DNA of 64,000 nucleotides from Chaetoderma sp. LZ-2023a (GCA_034401795.1 CM067374.1:96226140-96290139), one strand, 5' to 3'. Positions 1 to 11,910 are shown, counted from the stretch's first letter. Program-made: numbers and translations. The notes: a model not told the origin generated them from the letters alone.

Positions 1-479
1 ATCAAAGATGCCCTTGATAAAAAGGCTACGTTTATACAATACAATCTGTGTATCATTGCTGCTGTATTACTGTAACAGCTGGGCAGCTCCAAAGGCAGCT
101 CTAGACAAACTCGATGCCTGCCACCGCAAACACCTACGCACCATCACGGGACACCGGATCGACAGACAGCATAATTTCCAACGATGCACTATACAAGATG
201 TGCAATACGTCGCCGCTGTCTGTAAAAGTCGCCCGGTAAAGATGGTCCATATTTGGACATGTTCTAAGGATGCCAGAATACACACCAGTGCAGAGAGCCT
301 TGGAATTCGCTCTACTCGGAGCCAGCAAATACAAAGCCAGGAGAGGACGTCTGCTAAGTGTGCTACGAGGTGACCTCAAGAACGCAGGGCTCGGTACACT
401 CAAGTCAAGAATGGACCTGAGGAAGCTAAGGATGTCGGCTGAGGACAAGGCACAGTGGGCAAAAGCGAAGAGGGACTGA
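1..479 (+). pseudogene. 3' end of a non-LTR retrotransposon reverse transcriptase
   Basis: Two overlapping plus frames (8-373 and 270-479) read as the C-terminal, post-RT region of a LINE-type pol. The first has the pattern LLYYCNSWA, LDACHRKHLRTITGHR; the second, starting MPEYTPVQRALEFAL, has the basic tail that ends such proteins and stops at 477-479. This domain is common in RTE/Ingi/HmRTE-type elements. A frameshift near 170-270 separates the parts, so the copy is dead. The upstream part lies outside the window. Assignment to a clade is inference; that it is the C-terminus of a non-LTR pol is fairly secure. Confidence 0.7.
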
Positions 480-544
480 TTCCAGCTGTAGGATGTGTCT
501 ACTACTACAGCCGCTGAATACAGTAATTATACAAAAACGTACAA

Positions 545-682
545 TCCCTTCACTTGACCGGCCCTTCAATGTTCATGGCGGAGCTAGATAAGGCACTATG
601 CATGTATTGTGACATCAGCCTACATATGATGTGTTTGAGAATGGCATCATATACTTGAGTGGCAGATCGGATCCCTACATTT
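545..682 (+). repeat. 3' fragment of dispersed foldback family
   Basis: It matches the 3' third of the family seen complete at 2585-2943 and 14365-14725: a CAGCCTACATATGATG block, then GGCATCATATACTTGAGTGGCAGAT, ending GGATCCCT. The hairpin core is absent. Confidence 0.6.
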
Positions 683-997
683 AACGACAATATACACTAA
701 CACGGGTGTCAAAAGTTTAAATCTTCAAATCAAATTATACGTTGAACTGGTGTTAACTTTTCTTAAATATGGTGGAAGATTTTGCTGTCATAGAGAGCAA
801 CATCTTCCACCAAAATAGTTGGAAAATGTTCGCCAGTTTCTTTCTTATTGACACAGGAAAAGATAAAGCATTGACATTAGAGTGATAAATGTTAATAATC
901 TATTTGTCGCTCGGCGATCGTTGCTAATGTAGTGACCCTCGTAGTGACCCTCATGCGCTAGAGTATTGTAATACCAACCACCATGGGAAGACACACG

Positions 998-2080
998 TTA
1001 CCCTGGCATTGAGCAGCAAAACATTGCTTGAAAAGCATTCCTGTAATCCTTATTAAACACAAGATAGAGTACAGGATTAACGGTAGAGTTTAGATATACC
1101 ATCCAGTAAGCGATCTCGTAGACACTTGCAGGCACACAGTCGTCGCACAGCTGTATTGTGGGAAACACCACCATCCACGGTGCCCAACATATAAGAAAAA
1201 GAATGGCCTGTGCCAGCAGTGTGAGGAGGCATCGACGATTTTGTGCAGTAATCTTTTCTTTCTCCACACTAATTGTGATGTTCTTATTTGGCATAGTTTG
1301 TACCTGTTCCTTTGATGGCTTGCTGATTCCTTTTGATTTACTTCGCCGTTTTACTGTGACCATTACGAAGATGGACAGTATAATTAACAGTGCTGGTGGC
1401 CCGTATGTGTTCAGCAACACACCTCCTAGAACATATACTACATTTGTTGGATAGTAACACTGCCATGGAATGGATGCTCCCCGGATTTCATCACCAACTC
1501 GAACCACGAGAACGCCGGGAACATAGAACGTCAATGACACTAGCCACACTAGAACTGATAACGTCATAGCTCTCGATCTGGTAAACTTTGACCGGTACTC
1601 CAGGGGGTCAGCCACTGCCCTGAATCTGTCATACGCTATCACATCTAAATGTAAATTTGAGACTGAACAACATACCATATCGCATACAAGGAAGAGTGTG
1701 CAAGTGGTGCTACCTAGGGGCCAATAACCGAGCAAGGTGTAAAGTGCCAAAGACGGTATGCACGTCGCACCTATGATCATATCAGAGACGGCTAACGAAA
1801 TGACATAGATACTGTAATTAGAACTGTTTAAACGAGGGGATCTTACCACACAGGCTACTATAGCCGCATTACCAAACACTGTGAGCATACAAAACAGTAG
1901 CATTATCACAAACACTACATACCGTGTGAGGTCACCGGCAAATGCACCACCCAGAGCAAGCAGTAATGAGCCATCTTCTAGGCAGTCATCCCGTGTTATA
2001 TTGGTTAAGTTGAGACGAATTCTCAGTTCTTCAGGGTATCCCTGTTTATGTGCACACTCCGTGTTTTCCAGTATACCCAT
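998..2080 (-). CDS. Class A (rhodopsin-like) GPCR, aminergic-type
   Basis: A single-exon frame of 360 codons with seven hydrophobic segments. Class A landmarks are all present: N71 (1.50), D100 in LAVSD (2.50), C127 (3.25) paired with C208 in loop 2, D151-R152-F (DRY position), W179 (4.50), P228 (5.50), CWAP at 298-301 (6.47-6.50) and NPVLY at 336-340. D134 lies exactly seven residues after C127, the 3.32 aspartate that binds the amine in biogenic-amine receptors. The sequence around it and around TM7 (YWMVYLNSTVNPVLY) resembles muscarinic and histamine H3 receptors. The N-terminus has N-glycosylation sequons (NLT, NIT) and no signal peptide; the short tail has two cysteines that could be palmitoylated. 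Role: plasma-membrane receptor for an amine-like ligand, by family inference. The ligand is unknown. Confidence 0.9.
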   Translation of the reverse strand: MGILENTECAHKQGYPEELRIRLNLTNITRDDCLEDGSLLLALGGAFAGDLTRYVVFVIMLLFCMLTVFGNAAIVACVVRSPRLNSSNYSIYVISLAVSDMIIGATCIPSLALYTLLGYWPLGSTTCTLFLVCDMVCCSVSNLHLDVIAYDRFRAVADPLEYRSKFTRSRAMTLSVLVWLVSLTFYVPGVLVVRVGDEIRGASIPWQCYYPTNVVYVLGGVLLNTYGPPALLIILSIFVMVTVKRRSKSKGISKPSKEQVQTMPNKNITISVEKEKITAQNRRCLLTLLAQAILFLICWAPWMVVFPTIQLCDDCVPASVYEIAYWMVYLNSTVNPVLYLVFNKDYRNAFQAMFCCSMPG

Positions 2081-2584
2081 CTCGTTTTCTCTTCGTTCTC
2101 TTATTTAGACCATTCTGAATTAGGCCTTCCTTGGATACATTAATGATAGAACATACTTATTTTTTAAATGCCAGGTCACTATGGTATAAGTACGTCATAT
2201 TAAAACATTAACAAAATATTAAACTTCACTAACACACACGACTGGTCAGCAAAATGTAGTCATACTGTTATCGAATTAACTATTCTGTGGCATATTGAAT
2301 GGTCGAACACAACACGTGTATAATATATTAAACAAAAACGCTGATCACCTAATGCGGTCTACAAGGTACTTTTGTAAGTGTCTGATGGTCAATGCTTATA
2401 TATTTCTACCGTAGCATCAAACTCGGTCATCAAAAGACAATTGATATACATTTTCTAGAACAATGTATATCTTTGATCGGCCATTTGTTGCAGCAACAGG
2501 CATTTACTGCCCATTGTACCATTTTCCATTCATAAGGGAGCATTTCATCTGCTATGACAAAGACATTGGTATAATAGACACATC
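2081..2584. other. Upstream flank of the GPCR, no gene seen
   Basis: AT-rich sequence 5' of the minus-strand receptor. No convincing frame or repeat was seen; it probably holds the receptor promoter and 5' UTR, but no specific site can be named. Confidence 0.5.
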
Positions 2585-2943
2585 CATGTCTAGCTATGCT
2601 CTGCCCACTTTTCACGCGTGTTGGAATCGATTTATATACTTTGAATCCTGAATTCCGAGAATCCCAATTGCAGGATAACTATACAGGGAAGCTTTTGAAT
2701 ATTTTGAAACTAATTCAACTGGGTGCTGTTGTTGCCATATCAAGTCAAATTAATTTCAAATATTCAACAATTTTTTTATTAATTGTAAATTTTTTAAAGA
2801 CATTCAACCCGTACACTGGACGGAGTTATACATTTCAAGCTTCATGATTCATGACAGAGTTACATTAAGTCGTGGCGTCAGCCTACATGTGACGTACTAG
2901 ATTATGACGTCATATGCTTGAACGACAGATGGGATCCCTCCAT
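2585..2943 (+). repeat. Dispersed foldback family, full-length copy
   Basis: It begins with TATGCTCTGCCCACTT, passes GTTGGAATCGATTTATATA and reaches a central hairpin. The left arm is TTTGAATATTTTGAAACTAA and the right arm TTAATTTCAAATATTCAACA. The end block contains CAGCCTACATGTGACGT and ATTATGACGTCATAT. The same order of blocks recurs at 6515-6875 (inverted), 11440-11910, 14365-14725, 14945-15275 (inverted) and 34372-34735. No protein is encoded, so it is a non-autonomous MITE- or SINE-like unit of about 360 bp. Confidence 0.75.
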
Positions 2944-3479
2944 TGCTCGTATCAAGCGGACGATGGCCCGGCAACGCTACAATGTACCGGGCTCTGGACA
3001 TGAATAGACACAAACTACAGTGCTAATAGTGGTTAAGCGCATTGTCTTCTTCGTGGTATTCTTTCGATCTATCAATCCCTTTGAGCTGGTTTTCAGTGGC
3101 ACGCATTCATCGAGACGTGACCTAGATTTACACCAGTGCCGCCATTGGCCAATGACGTAATAGTCCGCCATTACACAAGTGTAAAATGCATAAGACGCGA
3201 ACATGTCCCTATTGGCATTATAGAGTTATCGATATTATTTAAGTATAAGAACTTGCATCGAAAATCGGGGAAAATGGATATGGACGTAAAATACAGAAAG
3301 GGTGGTGGGAATTTATATGCAGTCAGACTAAACATATGGAAGAAGTGCTTGTGCGAAATATACGATATGGTGCGCGAAGATTGTCCGTGTTTAATCCGGT
3401 ACAAATTCTACGTTATGCCATATGTCTGAATCTTCGTACATCCATCCCACTACCACATATCCCCCTACTCTATTTATAG
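2944..3479. other. Gene-free stretch
   Basis: Only short frames without recognisable domains. Nothing beyond moderately AT-rich DNA can be supported. Confidence 0.4.
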
Positions 3480-3539
<60 letters not shown>

Positions 3540-3556
3540 TGTGTGTGTGTGTGTGG
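3480..3556. repeat. (GCGT)n / (GT)n microsatellite
   Basis: About fifteen GCGT units followed by a short GT run. The reading frames through it (Arg-Ala-Cys-Val and similar) are repeat artefacts. Confidence 0.97.
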
Positions 3557-3663
3557 TAGTGGGATGTTTGTACGTATTTCATGGTTCATCTGATGACATG
3601 ATCAGTCAAGTAATTATGTCACCAAATGTCAAAAGGTCGTTGGGTGTTTTTTACGGTTCCTTA

Positions 3664-3700
3664 AAGAGAGAGAGGGGGGAGAGAGAGAGGGAGAGGGAGG

Positions 3701-3731
<31 letters not shown>

Positions 3732-4030
3732 GGCGAGTGAGAGAGTGCGAGAGAGAGGGAGAGAGAGGGGGAAAGAGAGGGGAGATAGAGAGGGAGAGAG
3801 AGGGGAGAGAGGTGGGGGGAGAGAGAGTGAGAGAGAGAGAGGGGGAGAGAGTGTGAGAGAGAGAGAGAGGGCCGAAGAGAGAGAGAGAGGGGAGAGAGGG
3901 GGGAGAGAGATTGAGAGTGAGGGAGTGAGGGAGGGAGGGAGGGGGAGGGAGGGAGGGGGAGGGAGGGAAGGAGAGAGGGAGGGAGGGAGGGAGGGAAGGG
4001 GGGGGGGGCGGGGGAAGAGAGAGAGAGAGA
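3664..4030. repeat. Polypurine (GA/GGGA) low-complexity tract
   Basis: Roughly 370 bases of almost pure purine on the plus strand, GAGA runs shading into GGGA and a G run near 4000-4010. The long Arg/Glu or Ser/Leu/Pro frames on both strands are composition artefacts. Confidence 0.95.
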
Positions 4031-4039
4031 TACGCCATG

Positions 4040-4235
4040 AATGGCGTATACATATTGGTCCGTCACGAACGTTCAATAGTCTGTCAGCTGTACGAATTGT
4101 ATGTCTATTCTATTTAATAAACATTCTGATGAAAATATGCAACGGCTCACCTGTATAGTCACCTAGAAAATGGGATTCTGAAAGTTGAAAGTATATAAAT
4201 CGATCCCAGCAGGGCATAGCTAAGGTGGATTCGTC
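4040..4235 (-). repeat. Foldback family, inverted copy without the hairpin core
   Basis: It contains CGTCACGAACGTTCAATAGT, TACGAATTGTATGTCTATTC, TTTAATAAACATTCTGATG and then TATATAAATCGATCCC and GGGCATAGCT. These are the outer blocks of the family in reverse order. The paired central arms are missing. Confidence 0.6.
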
Positions 4236-6510
4236 CATGAGGTACCTCGACGTTAAAATATTGCCAACATTCGATGCGCCTTAAAATATGACGTGCACAT
4301 TTTTTGAGTTTTGGATATTATATAACATAATTAATACCAAAACAGCAGATTATTAATAGTTTGCAGATTTAGCACAACCTTCTGAAACGTTTTCCCTTTT
4401 GTTGATGTTGTTGTCGCAATGCAGCTAGTCATAATGCATGGAATAGTAACCTTTGTCTTATGCGTACTTATGAAGGCGCACCATATCATTTGGAAACGCC
4501 CAGGCCACTGCAAGGCCAACATAGTTACGATTAGTACCATTCAGCGTTTCCTACTTTTGCTGAGTTATTGAACTCATGATTTCAGAGGATCGTTTTCTTT
4601 AATTGAAGTAGTTCATCTGCCGAATGCACAAGACAGCTTCAATAACAAACGTCCTTGCATTTTGGTTCTCCATGTTTAATGTCAAGCTGAGGTGAATCAG
4701 AAGGAACGCTCAACCTGGACGTATTCAATATGTGGACGGATCAACTCTACATCTACTACGTGTTTGCCTTCACGCATAGAAGATTGAACTTTCGGGTAAG
4801 TATTTGTAAGAGAGGCCAACTACTAAAAGCAGAAGATCATGAACAAAATGAGAATAATGGATGGACTAAGACCCATGTCGTGCGGGATGGGAAAGAGATA
4901 CTGTCCCCCTGCTAGCGGATTTTCTAAAGAGGGAATGTAACAATGCATAGTTTTAGCAGTAACGCCGTTTCATCAACGATAATAGCAGAAATGAACGAAA
5001 TCAATCACCATCTGGCATGTTTGATATTCAGTATGAGGGATCATATGGACAGATAGGCTATCAGATGATTTATTCAGAGCAACAAAACAAACTTTTTGAG
5101 TGAGCATTTATTAGTCTAGGTTATACTTCTGCGATATGATGTCATTTCATGTTCAGTTCCACGTGGTTGCATTTTACATCGCCATACGGAAATGGGAATT
5201 CAGCTAACTGTCATATTAACACCATTCTACAAAATAAAAGAACGTTGATCACATGGTGTCTATCATACACTTTTAAGGCATTAACACCAACATATTCCAT
5301 TATAAGCGCTTTGTTAGTCAGAACAAGGCAACATTGCCAGATTTTAAACAGTGGTCAAAATTGACCTCAACTGATTTGCATATAACACATAGGAACCTAC
5401 AGAGGACACTAGAAGAACCATTTCCAGTGTCATATATTAGTTATTACTCAATACCATTTAAGCGCGATGGTATGTGCAGTTCTACTTCCATAATTGTATT
5501 TTTAGGTATTTCCAAAACATGCGAATTCTGTCCGTTGTCATTGTAGCAGGATTCAACGAGAGAAATTAATATTGGCCATTTAGATTTGTTAGATTTATCT
5601 ACCATTCACTTTTAAGATGTTAACACCAAAACGTTCCTTTAAAACTGTTGTATCAGTCACACAAATATACAGTTGTCAGATTCTAAGCAATGACAACCAT
5701 TAGACCTATGATGACATAAGTGCTCAACTGATTTGCATGGACATATAGGAACTTGTAGTGGATGCTACAATCAGCATTTTGAGTGGTCATTTATCACTAA
5801 TCAGCAAGAAAAACGATGGATGTCGAAATCGTTCTTTCCTCGTCCCCTAAAAATGTCAGATTTTGACGTGATACAGTTTTGTTTTAACCCAGGAAAGCAA
5901 GGATTGTCACCATTTTTTCCCGGGGAACATGTTCAGATATTTTATCTAAAAGACACTTATTTTTTTTACTGGTGGTGATGGAGCCTGAGTGGGACCATGG
6001 TGGTTCTCCTCGTACCCAGACTAAATCGTCTTCCAAGGAATGATGATGCTTGGTACTCCCTTTTATTGACTTCGCTTTGCAAGGCATCCGAATTCACGTG
6101 CGTGGATTGTGCGGCAATAACGTTAGTGTTATTCAGTGCTGTGTTGAACACAGGCGTATGGCCTGATCACTCTATTCTAAATGCACAATAACACACATGG
6201 ATAATAAAGTATTAATAACTATGGCTTGAATCCAGGTTACCATAACTCTTTACACAATGTTTAAAAGAAGGTTCAAAAGTAAACACTGATTCTAAATATT
6301 AATAACAGTTTCCATGGAATCACAGACAAATCAGTCTATGCACACATCGTTATTGTGGGATGATAAGATGGTGGATCTTAACCACGCTCCAGATTCACCG
6401 GCTATCACCTGACTTGATTCAACAATTAATATCACATCCTGCTTAGCAGTGACATAGCTTAACCCGCGTGCTTACTTTATATCATCAGCGTGCCAATGAA
6501 TGAATCTGAT
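4236..6510. other. Gene-free stretch with an imperfect tandem duplication
   Basis: No convincing coding frame. Two diverged copies of a ~160-base segment lie at about 5268-5420 and 5608-5790; they share AAGGCATTAACACCAA / AAGATGTTAACACCAAA, AACTGATTTGCAT and ATAGGAAC. The remainder is AT-rich and unassigned. Confidence 0.5.
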
Positions 6511-6514
6511 ATGT

Positions 6515-6875
6515 CACTCATATATATGACGTCATTATATATTACGTCACATGTAGGCTGACAACAAACTCAAAATTGACAGAGAATACTCAGTCATGAT
6601 GCTGAAATAGTTCGTCAAGTGTACGGATTTTAAGTCTTTGATCGATTTACGATTTTCTAAACATTCTGTGGAATACATTGAAACTAATTTAGCTGCCATG
6701 GGCGGCAACAACACACAGTCAAATTAGTTTTAAAGAAATTTCAACAGCTTACCTCTATAGGTACAGTGAAATTGAGAATCTGGGAATTCAGGATTCAAAG
6801 TATATAAACCGATGCCGACACACGTAAAGCGTGGGCGGAACTGAACTAAAGCAGGGCTTAACCTAAAATGGATCC
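6515..6875 (-). repeat. Foldback family, inverted full-length copy
   Basis: In reverse orientation it shows TATGACGTCATTATATATTA, ACATGTAGGCTGACA, the hairpin arms (GAAACTAATTTAGCTGCC and GTCAAATTAGTTTTAAAG), TATATAAACCGATGCC and GCGTGGGCGGAACT. Block order matches the copy at 2585-2943. Confidence 0.75.
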
Positions 6876-7084
6876 TTCTATTGACATAGATTAAAATGAG
6901 ATCATAGAATTTATTTCTAATTGTACGCCTCCTAAGAAACCTATAGAACACAAATACATCCAATTTGAATCTCCCAAGATTCGAATTATAAGCTGAAAAA
7001 CGGAAATCAATGTGTAAATTTCCAACATAAATTATCATATTCCCGAAGTATTATTGGAAACGTCTGCTGAAACCCCGTTTTCCC

Positions 7085-7670
7085 CGTACAGCAATCTATC
7101 CACAGTGGCCCTCCTTCTCCAAGTTTATGACTATTCGTCCAACTGTGTGCTACATTTCCTACATTTTGTCCACTCGACCAACTGTGTGCTACCTTTCCTA
7201 CTTGTTGGTCATTGGTCCAACTGTGTGATCCTTTTCCTACATTTTAGTCATTGGTCAACTTTCTGCTAGGTTTCCAACTTTTTGGCCATTGGTCCAACTG
7301 TGTGCTACTTTTCCTCCTTTCCGGCCATTCGTGAAACTGTGTGCTACTTTTCCTACTTTTTGCTCATTCATCCACCCGTATGTTACCTTTCCTACTTTTG
7401 GCCATTAGTCAACTGTGTGCTACTTTTCCTACTTTTTAGCCATTGGTCCCACTTTGTGCTAGTTTTCCAAATTTTACAGACATTGATCCAACTTTGTGCA
7501 ACTTTTCGTACTTTTTAGACATCGGTCCAACTGTGTGCTACTTTTCGTACTTTTTGCCCATAGGTCCAACTTTGTGCTGCTTTTCCCCCTCTTTGGCAAT
7601 TGGTCCAACTTTGTTCTATTTTCCTACTTTTTGCCCATTGGTCCAACTTTGTGCTACATTTCCTAATTTT
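7085..7670 (+). repeat. ~39-bp minisatellite, about 15 diverged units
   Basis: The unit is approximately CCATTGGTCCAACTGTGTG followed by CTACTTTTCCTACTTTTTGG, with indels. Because 39 is a multiple of three, three overlapping plus frames (7054-7269, 7282-7518, 7443-7676) translate it as a 13-residue repeat rich in Phe, Tyr and Cys (GPTVCYFSYF). There is no sign that this is a gene; the frames shift between units. Confidence 0.85.
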
Positions 7671-9220
7671 TTATAATAACGGAAAACTTTATTTTTATTT
7701 CATAGAAATCATACAGAAACCATTTTGAATAATTTAAAACGACATACAGTCAAATTATTTTCAATTATTCAACAAAATATCATTTCAGCGTAAGAATTCA
7801 CAAAAGGAAAAGGAGGACCACTGCGAGTCATGAATAAATTTCTAGGTACGTGAAGTCGTGATTTCAACAGATGTTCCCAATATTGTTTTTCGAGTGATAA
7901 TTTAGGTTGTAAATGTACACAAATGGTTTATGATTTTCTTCTTATTATCAGAATCTTGGAAAGTCAAAAATGGATTTATTTGTGTTCTTTATGCGTTTCT
8001 TATAGAAATATGAGAACAAATTTTGAAACGCGATAGTCTCACCATGAGGCGACCATCTTATATGAATTGACACATTTTAGGCCATTGTCCCGAGGTGGTC
8101 GTTTACAACAGGATTATATGTATGTAATCTGGCGCATGTGCGAAATGTGATATTAGTCAAAGCTTTCTGTAACTGACACTGTCTGAACCATCACAAGGTG
8201 GTCACTAAAAACAGGAGGCCCTTACCACAACGCATTTAATATGGTTTAAAGCAGATGTCAGCGTACCTGTTACGTATTTGATTATGATGTCATACTCTTA
8301 ACTGACAGATTTGATTCCTCTATTACTGCGTCGCTTATCATTGTTCACGAGATACTTGTCCAGATCTCGAGCAAATGAGATCTCGTGAGAGACAAATAGT
8401 TTGGAGTATATAAAATGTAGGCCTAAAGTGGTTCCATGGTTGTGAAGTGAGAACCATGAGAAATACCGTACGTTCTTCTGCTAGATAAATAATACAATAA
8501 ACCTTGTATATAACGGCCACCATGCGCACCATTATAAGGTGGGCATGCATACAGGTGGTCGCTTAATACAAGTCAATTCGGTTTTTATAGTAAATCGTTT
8601 TTGGGACGATACGATGTAGTTTTCTTATACTACTATCGTAACGAGCTTTTCGTCCGGGGGTTGGGGGGGGGGGAGGATCGGCAAATGGAACGACTGCCTA
8701 ACGGACTGATATAAATGTCTATCTTAGTATGACTCTGATGGACTGACTGATGGACTGGCTGATTGATTGTTAGCGCAATTAACGGTCTAGTAAGCGAGCT
8801 GATTGCTGGCTGGCTCAGTCACTGACCAATTGACTGATTTATTGACTGGCTGAGTACTACTTGTTGGCTGATTGATTAACAGCCTAACAGCTGGCTAAAT
8901 ACTTCTTATATAAGAACAACAACTCAGACTAAATGTTAAATCACTTGTTTTTTCGGTAAAATTTCATCCTTCACTAATCATCAGTTGTACTTATACATTC
9001 AGCAGTTACAAATTTATTCAGTCTTTCTAGTGTGGTTCAGCTAGACCCCCACACTCTCTATCTTCTGTCTATCGTCCTCCTTGCACACAACTTTCAGCTC
9101 ACATGTATACAGAAATTTACCCATTCAATAAACAGAAATAGCTTTTACATAACAGCAGGTAGAGAGCCATAATAGAAATAATTAATTATCCCTTTCATTT
9201 CCAAGTTCTAGAATCTGATT
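7671..9220. other. Gene-free stretch; family fragment and CTGATTGA-type low complexity
   Basis: A 3' fragment of the foldback family lies at about 8250-8322 (ATTATGATGTCATACTC, ACTGACAGATTTGATTCCTC). A G-rich run is at 8656-8675, and about 8690-8900 is a degenerate CTGACTGATTGG simple repeat. Otherwise nothing recognisable. Confidence 0.5.
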
Positions 9221-9720
9221 NNNNNNNNNNNNNNNNNNNNNNNNNNNNNNNNNNNNNNNNNNNNNNNNNNNNNNNNNNNNNNNNNNNNNNNNNNNNNNNN
9301 NNNNNNNNNNNNNNNNNNNNNNNNNNNNNNNNNNNNNNNNNNNNNNNNNNNNNNNNNNNNNNNNNNNNNNNNNNNNNNNNNNNNNNNNNNNNNNNNNNNN
9401 NNNNNNNNNNNNNNNNNNNNNNNNNNNNNNNNNNNNNNNNNNNNNNNNNNNNNNNNNNNNNNNNNNNNNNNNNNNNNNNNNNNNNNNNNNNNNNNNNNNN
9501 NNNNNNNNNNNNNNNNNNNNNNNNNNNNNNNNNNNNNNNNNNNNNNNNNNNNNNNNNNNNNNNNNNNNNNNNNNNNNNNNNNNNNNNNNNNNNNNNNNNN
9601 NNNNNNNNNNNNNNNNNNNNNNNNNNNNNNNNNNNNNNNNNNNNNNNNNNNNNNNNNNNNNNNNNNNNNNNNNNNNNNNNNNNNNNNNNNNNNNNNNNNN
9701 NNNNNNNNNNNNNNNNNNNN
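9221..9720. other. Assembly gap (500 N)
   Basis: Exactly 500 unresolved bases, probably a placeholder length. The frames drawn across it are meaningless. Confidence 0.99.
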
Positions 9721-9959
9721 TCATTCATTGTTGTACATAGATAATTTATATTATAAAAAATTTAATTAAAAAAATTTTAAATGTTGAAAACGTGAGAAAA
9801 ATCTAAAATCAAAATAATCCAGATTTTTTTAAAAGAGTTAAAAATAGAACAATCTAAAGAATCTGTAATAAATTATCATTTCGATAATTTATATTCAATT
9901 TCATTGCATAGATCTTAGATATTTGTTATCAATTAGCAATATCACATAAATATGATGGC

Positions 9960-10800
9960 TTAGAAGGGACATCGTTTGATCGCCCTGTGGAAAAGGCGAT
10001 GCACGATGCGATGTTACGGTGGTTTACACAATGGTCTACACGATGGCTTACACGAGGCACGATGATTTACACGATGCTCTACGCGATGCATAATGGCTTA
10101 CACGATGATCTACAAGATGCACGATGGCTTACACAATGCTTGATGCGATACACGATGGCATACACGATGCAAGATGGCTTACACGATGATCTACACAATG
10201 CACGATGGCCTACATGATGCTCGATGCGAAGGCGTACACGACGCGCGATGGTTTACACGATGGTCTACACGATGGTTTGCATTTAATTAGTAGTCAGCGT
10301 TAATCTATTAAAATTTACCTTGTTTTCACGGAACACCTCTACTAAATTGGCTAGATTTAATGACGTTAAAATTTCTTCCGCCATGTCGAATTGTAACAAA
10401 GCATCTCGTTTTAAACTATTATTTATTAATTATTAAATGAATAAAGTTTCAAAACAGCTGCGTAAGCCATCGCGCATCGTGTAGACCAACACGCATCACA
10501 TAGCCCATCGTTCATTGCGTAAACCATCGCACATCGTGTAAGTCATCCAGCATCGCGTAAACCATCATGCATCGCGTAAGCAATTGTGTAGCCCATCATG
10601 CAGACCACCGTGAAAACTATCATGCATCGTGTAGGCCATCGCATAGTGCATCGTATAAGCCTTCGTTCATCGCATCGAGCACGATGCACGATGGCTTACA
10701 CGATGCACGATGTGATGGCTTGCACGATGGTTTACACGATGGTCTACACGATGGCTTACGTGAGGCGCGATGGTCTACACGATGCACGATCGCTTACGCG
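9960..10800. repeat. GATG-rich minisatellite in inverted arrays
   Basis: Units of the type CACGATGGCTTACACGATGC and TCTACACGATGG repeat at 9965-10280. The reverse complement (GCATCGTGTAAGCCATCG type) repeats at 10460-10675. The forward orientation resumes at 10675-10800. A ~175-base unrelated AT-rich segment separates the first two arrays. The array therefore folds back on itself. The frames through it are repeat artefacts. Confidence 0.85.
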
Positions 10801-11439
10801 ACAATGGGACATAAGTCAACACAGACACGCTGTTCTGGTCTAAACAACATGCACTGCAAGAAACCAACGATATTGAAGCAGCCTTGAAGGATGCCGGGAC
10901 CAAGGTGCTGCAAGGCTTGTAGAACTATACGTGTGATGGCTATGGCCGAGCCGTAGACGATGCGTCGTACCACAGCATTTCTAGATATCAACCACTACGT
11001 GGTGACTCCGACATCAATCTCCTGCTTCAATCAAAAGAAATCATGCTGTGATTATCATTAAGAAGAAAGATGGCAATTGCCTGCACTGATTTCTCCAAAC
11101 AGCTGGATTCCCGACAGACAACAATTGGCCTAGACCATCAAAATATGAGACCCAGTCAAGCTGTTTTGAATTTAAAGGTGTTGATTCCCTACACCTCTCA
11201 ACCAGATAAAGCATATTAAGCAGCGGAATGCCCTGTCCCTTAATGCGCTCTGGAATAACAAGTATGACTGCCCACTTCAGCTGAAGCTGATCCAGGCATC
11301 CGACAAACCAACCTACTGCTCGGTCGCACTAGACATGATAAAGAACCAGATTCGATTACTTCATGACCAGATTGCAGTTTCTCAGTCAATCATATGACTA
11401 CCTGACGTGTAGGATGCCGCCATAATCAATGACGTTATG
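10801..11439. other. Possible decayed coding fragment, unidentified
   Basis: In one plus frame about 10845-11040 reads ETNDIEAALKDAGTKV, a stop, then NYTCDGYGRAVDDAS and YQPLRGDSDINLLL, which looks protein-like in composition. I do not recognise a family, and further stops follow. It could be a fragment of a transposon gene or of a host pseudogene. Confidence 0.25.
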
Positions 11440-11910
11440 AATAACGTAGATAAGTTCGTCACGAACGCTTAATCGATGACGAACTAAGCGTTGTTGAACC
11501 AATTGTATAGCTTTACTATTTAATAAACATGATGTTGAATATTTTGAAATTAGCTAAGCTCCACCCATGCATTGCCAGTGTTGGGATCAATCGATCCATG
11601 CACTATCTGAATCTCAATTTCCAGAAAACTATACAAGTAAGCTGTTGAATATTTTGAAGCTATTTGACTGGGTGTTGTTGCTATGGCAGCCACAGCGCAC
11701 AGCCAAATTAGCTTCGAAATATTCAACAGAAAGTTTATTAGATAGTAAAAACACAATTCGTACAACTTATCGGACTTTTAAGCATTTATGACAGACTACA
11801 TCGCGTCATTCATGGCGTAATTGATTATTACGCCAGCATACGTGTAACGTAGTTGATTATGATGTCATATGATTGACCGAGAAACTGGATTCCTCAATTG
11901 GGATTTTGTG
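11440..11910 (+). repeat. Foldback family, two copies joined head to head
   Basis: An inverted piece (TTCGTCACGAACGCTTAAT, AATAAACATGATGTTGAATA) runs directly into a forward copy (AGCTCCACCCATGCATTG, TTGGGATCAATCGATCC, hairpin arms with GCAGCCACAGC, ACAATTCGTACAACTTATCG, TTGATTATGATGTCATATGA). The forward copy is essentially complete. Confidence 0.7.

Noticed and set aside
3487-4158. Long frames (up to 223 codons) on both strands through the GCGT and GA repeats
   Set aside because: Translation of simple repeats; Arg/Glu or Ser/Leu/Pro monotony, no start context or domains.
9182-9728. Two minus frames of about 180 codons
   Set aside because: Consist almost wholly of the 500-N gap.
7085-10800. 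CRISPR-like arrays in the minisatellites
   Set aside because: No regular repeat-spacer structure with unique spacers; eukaryotic context; units are contiguous.
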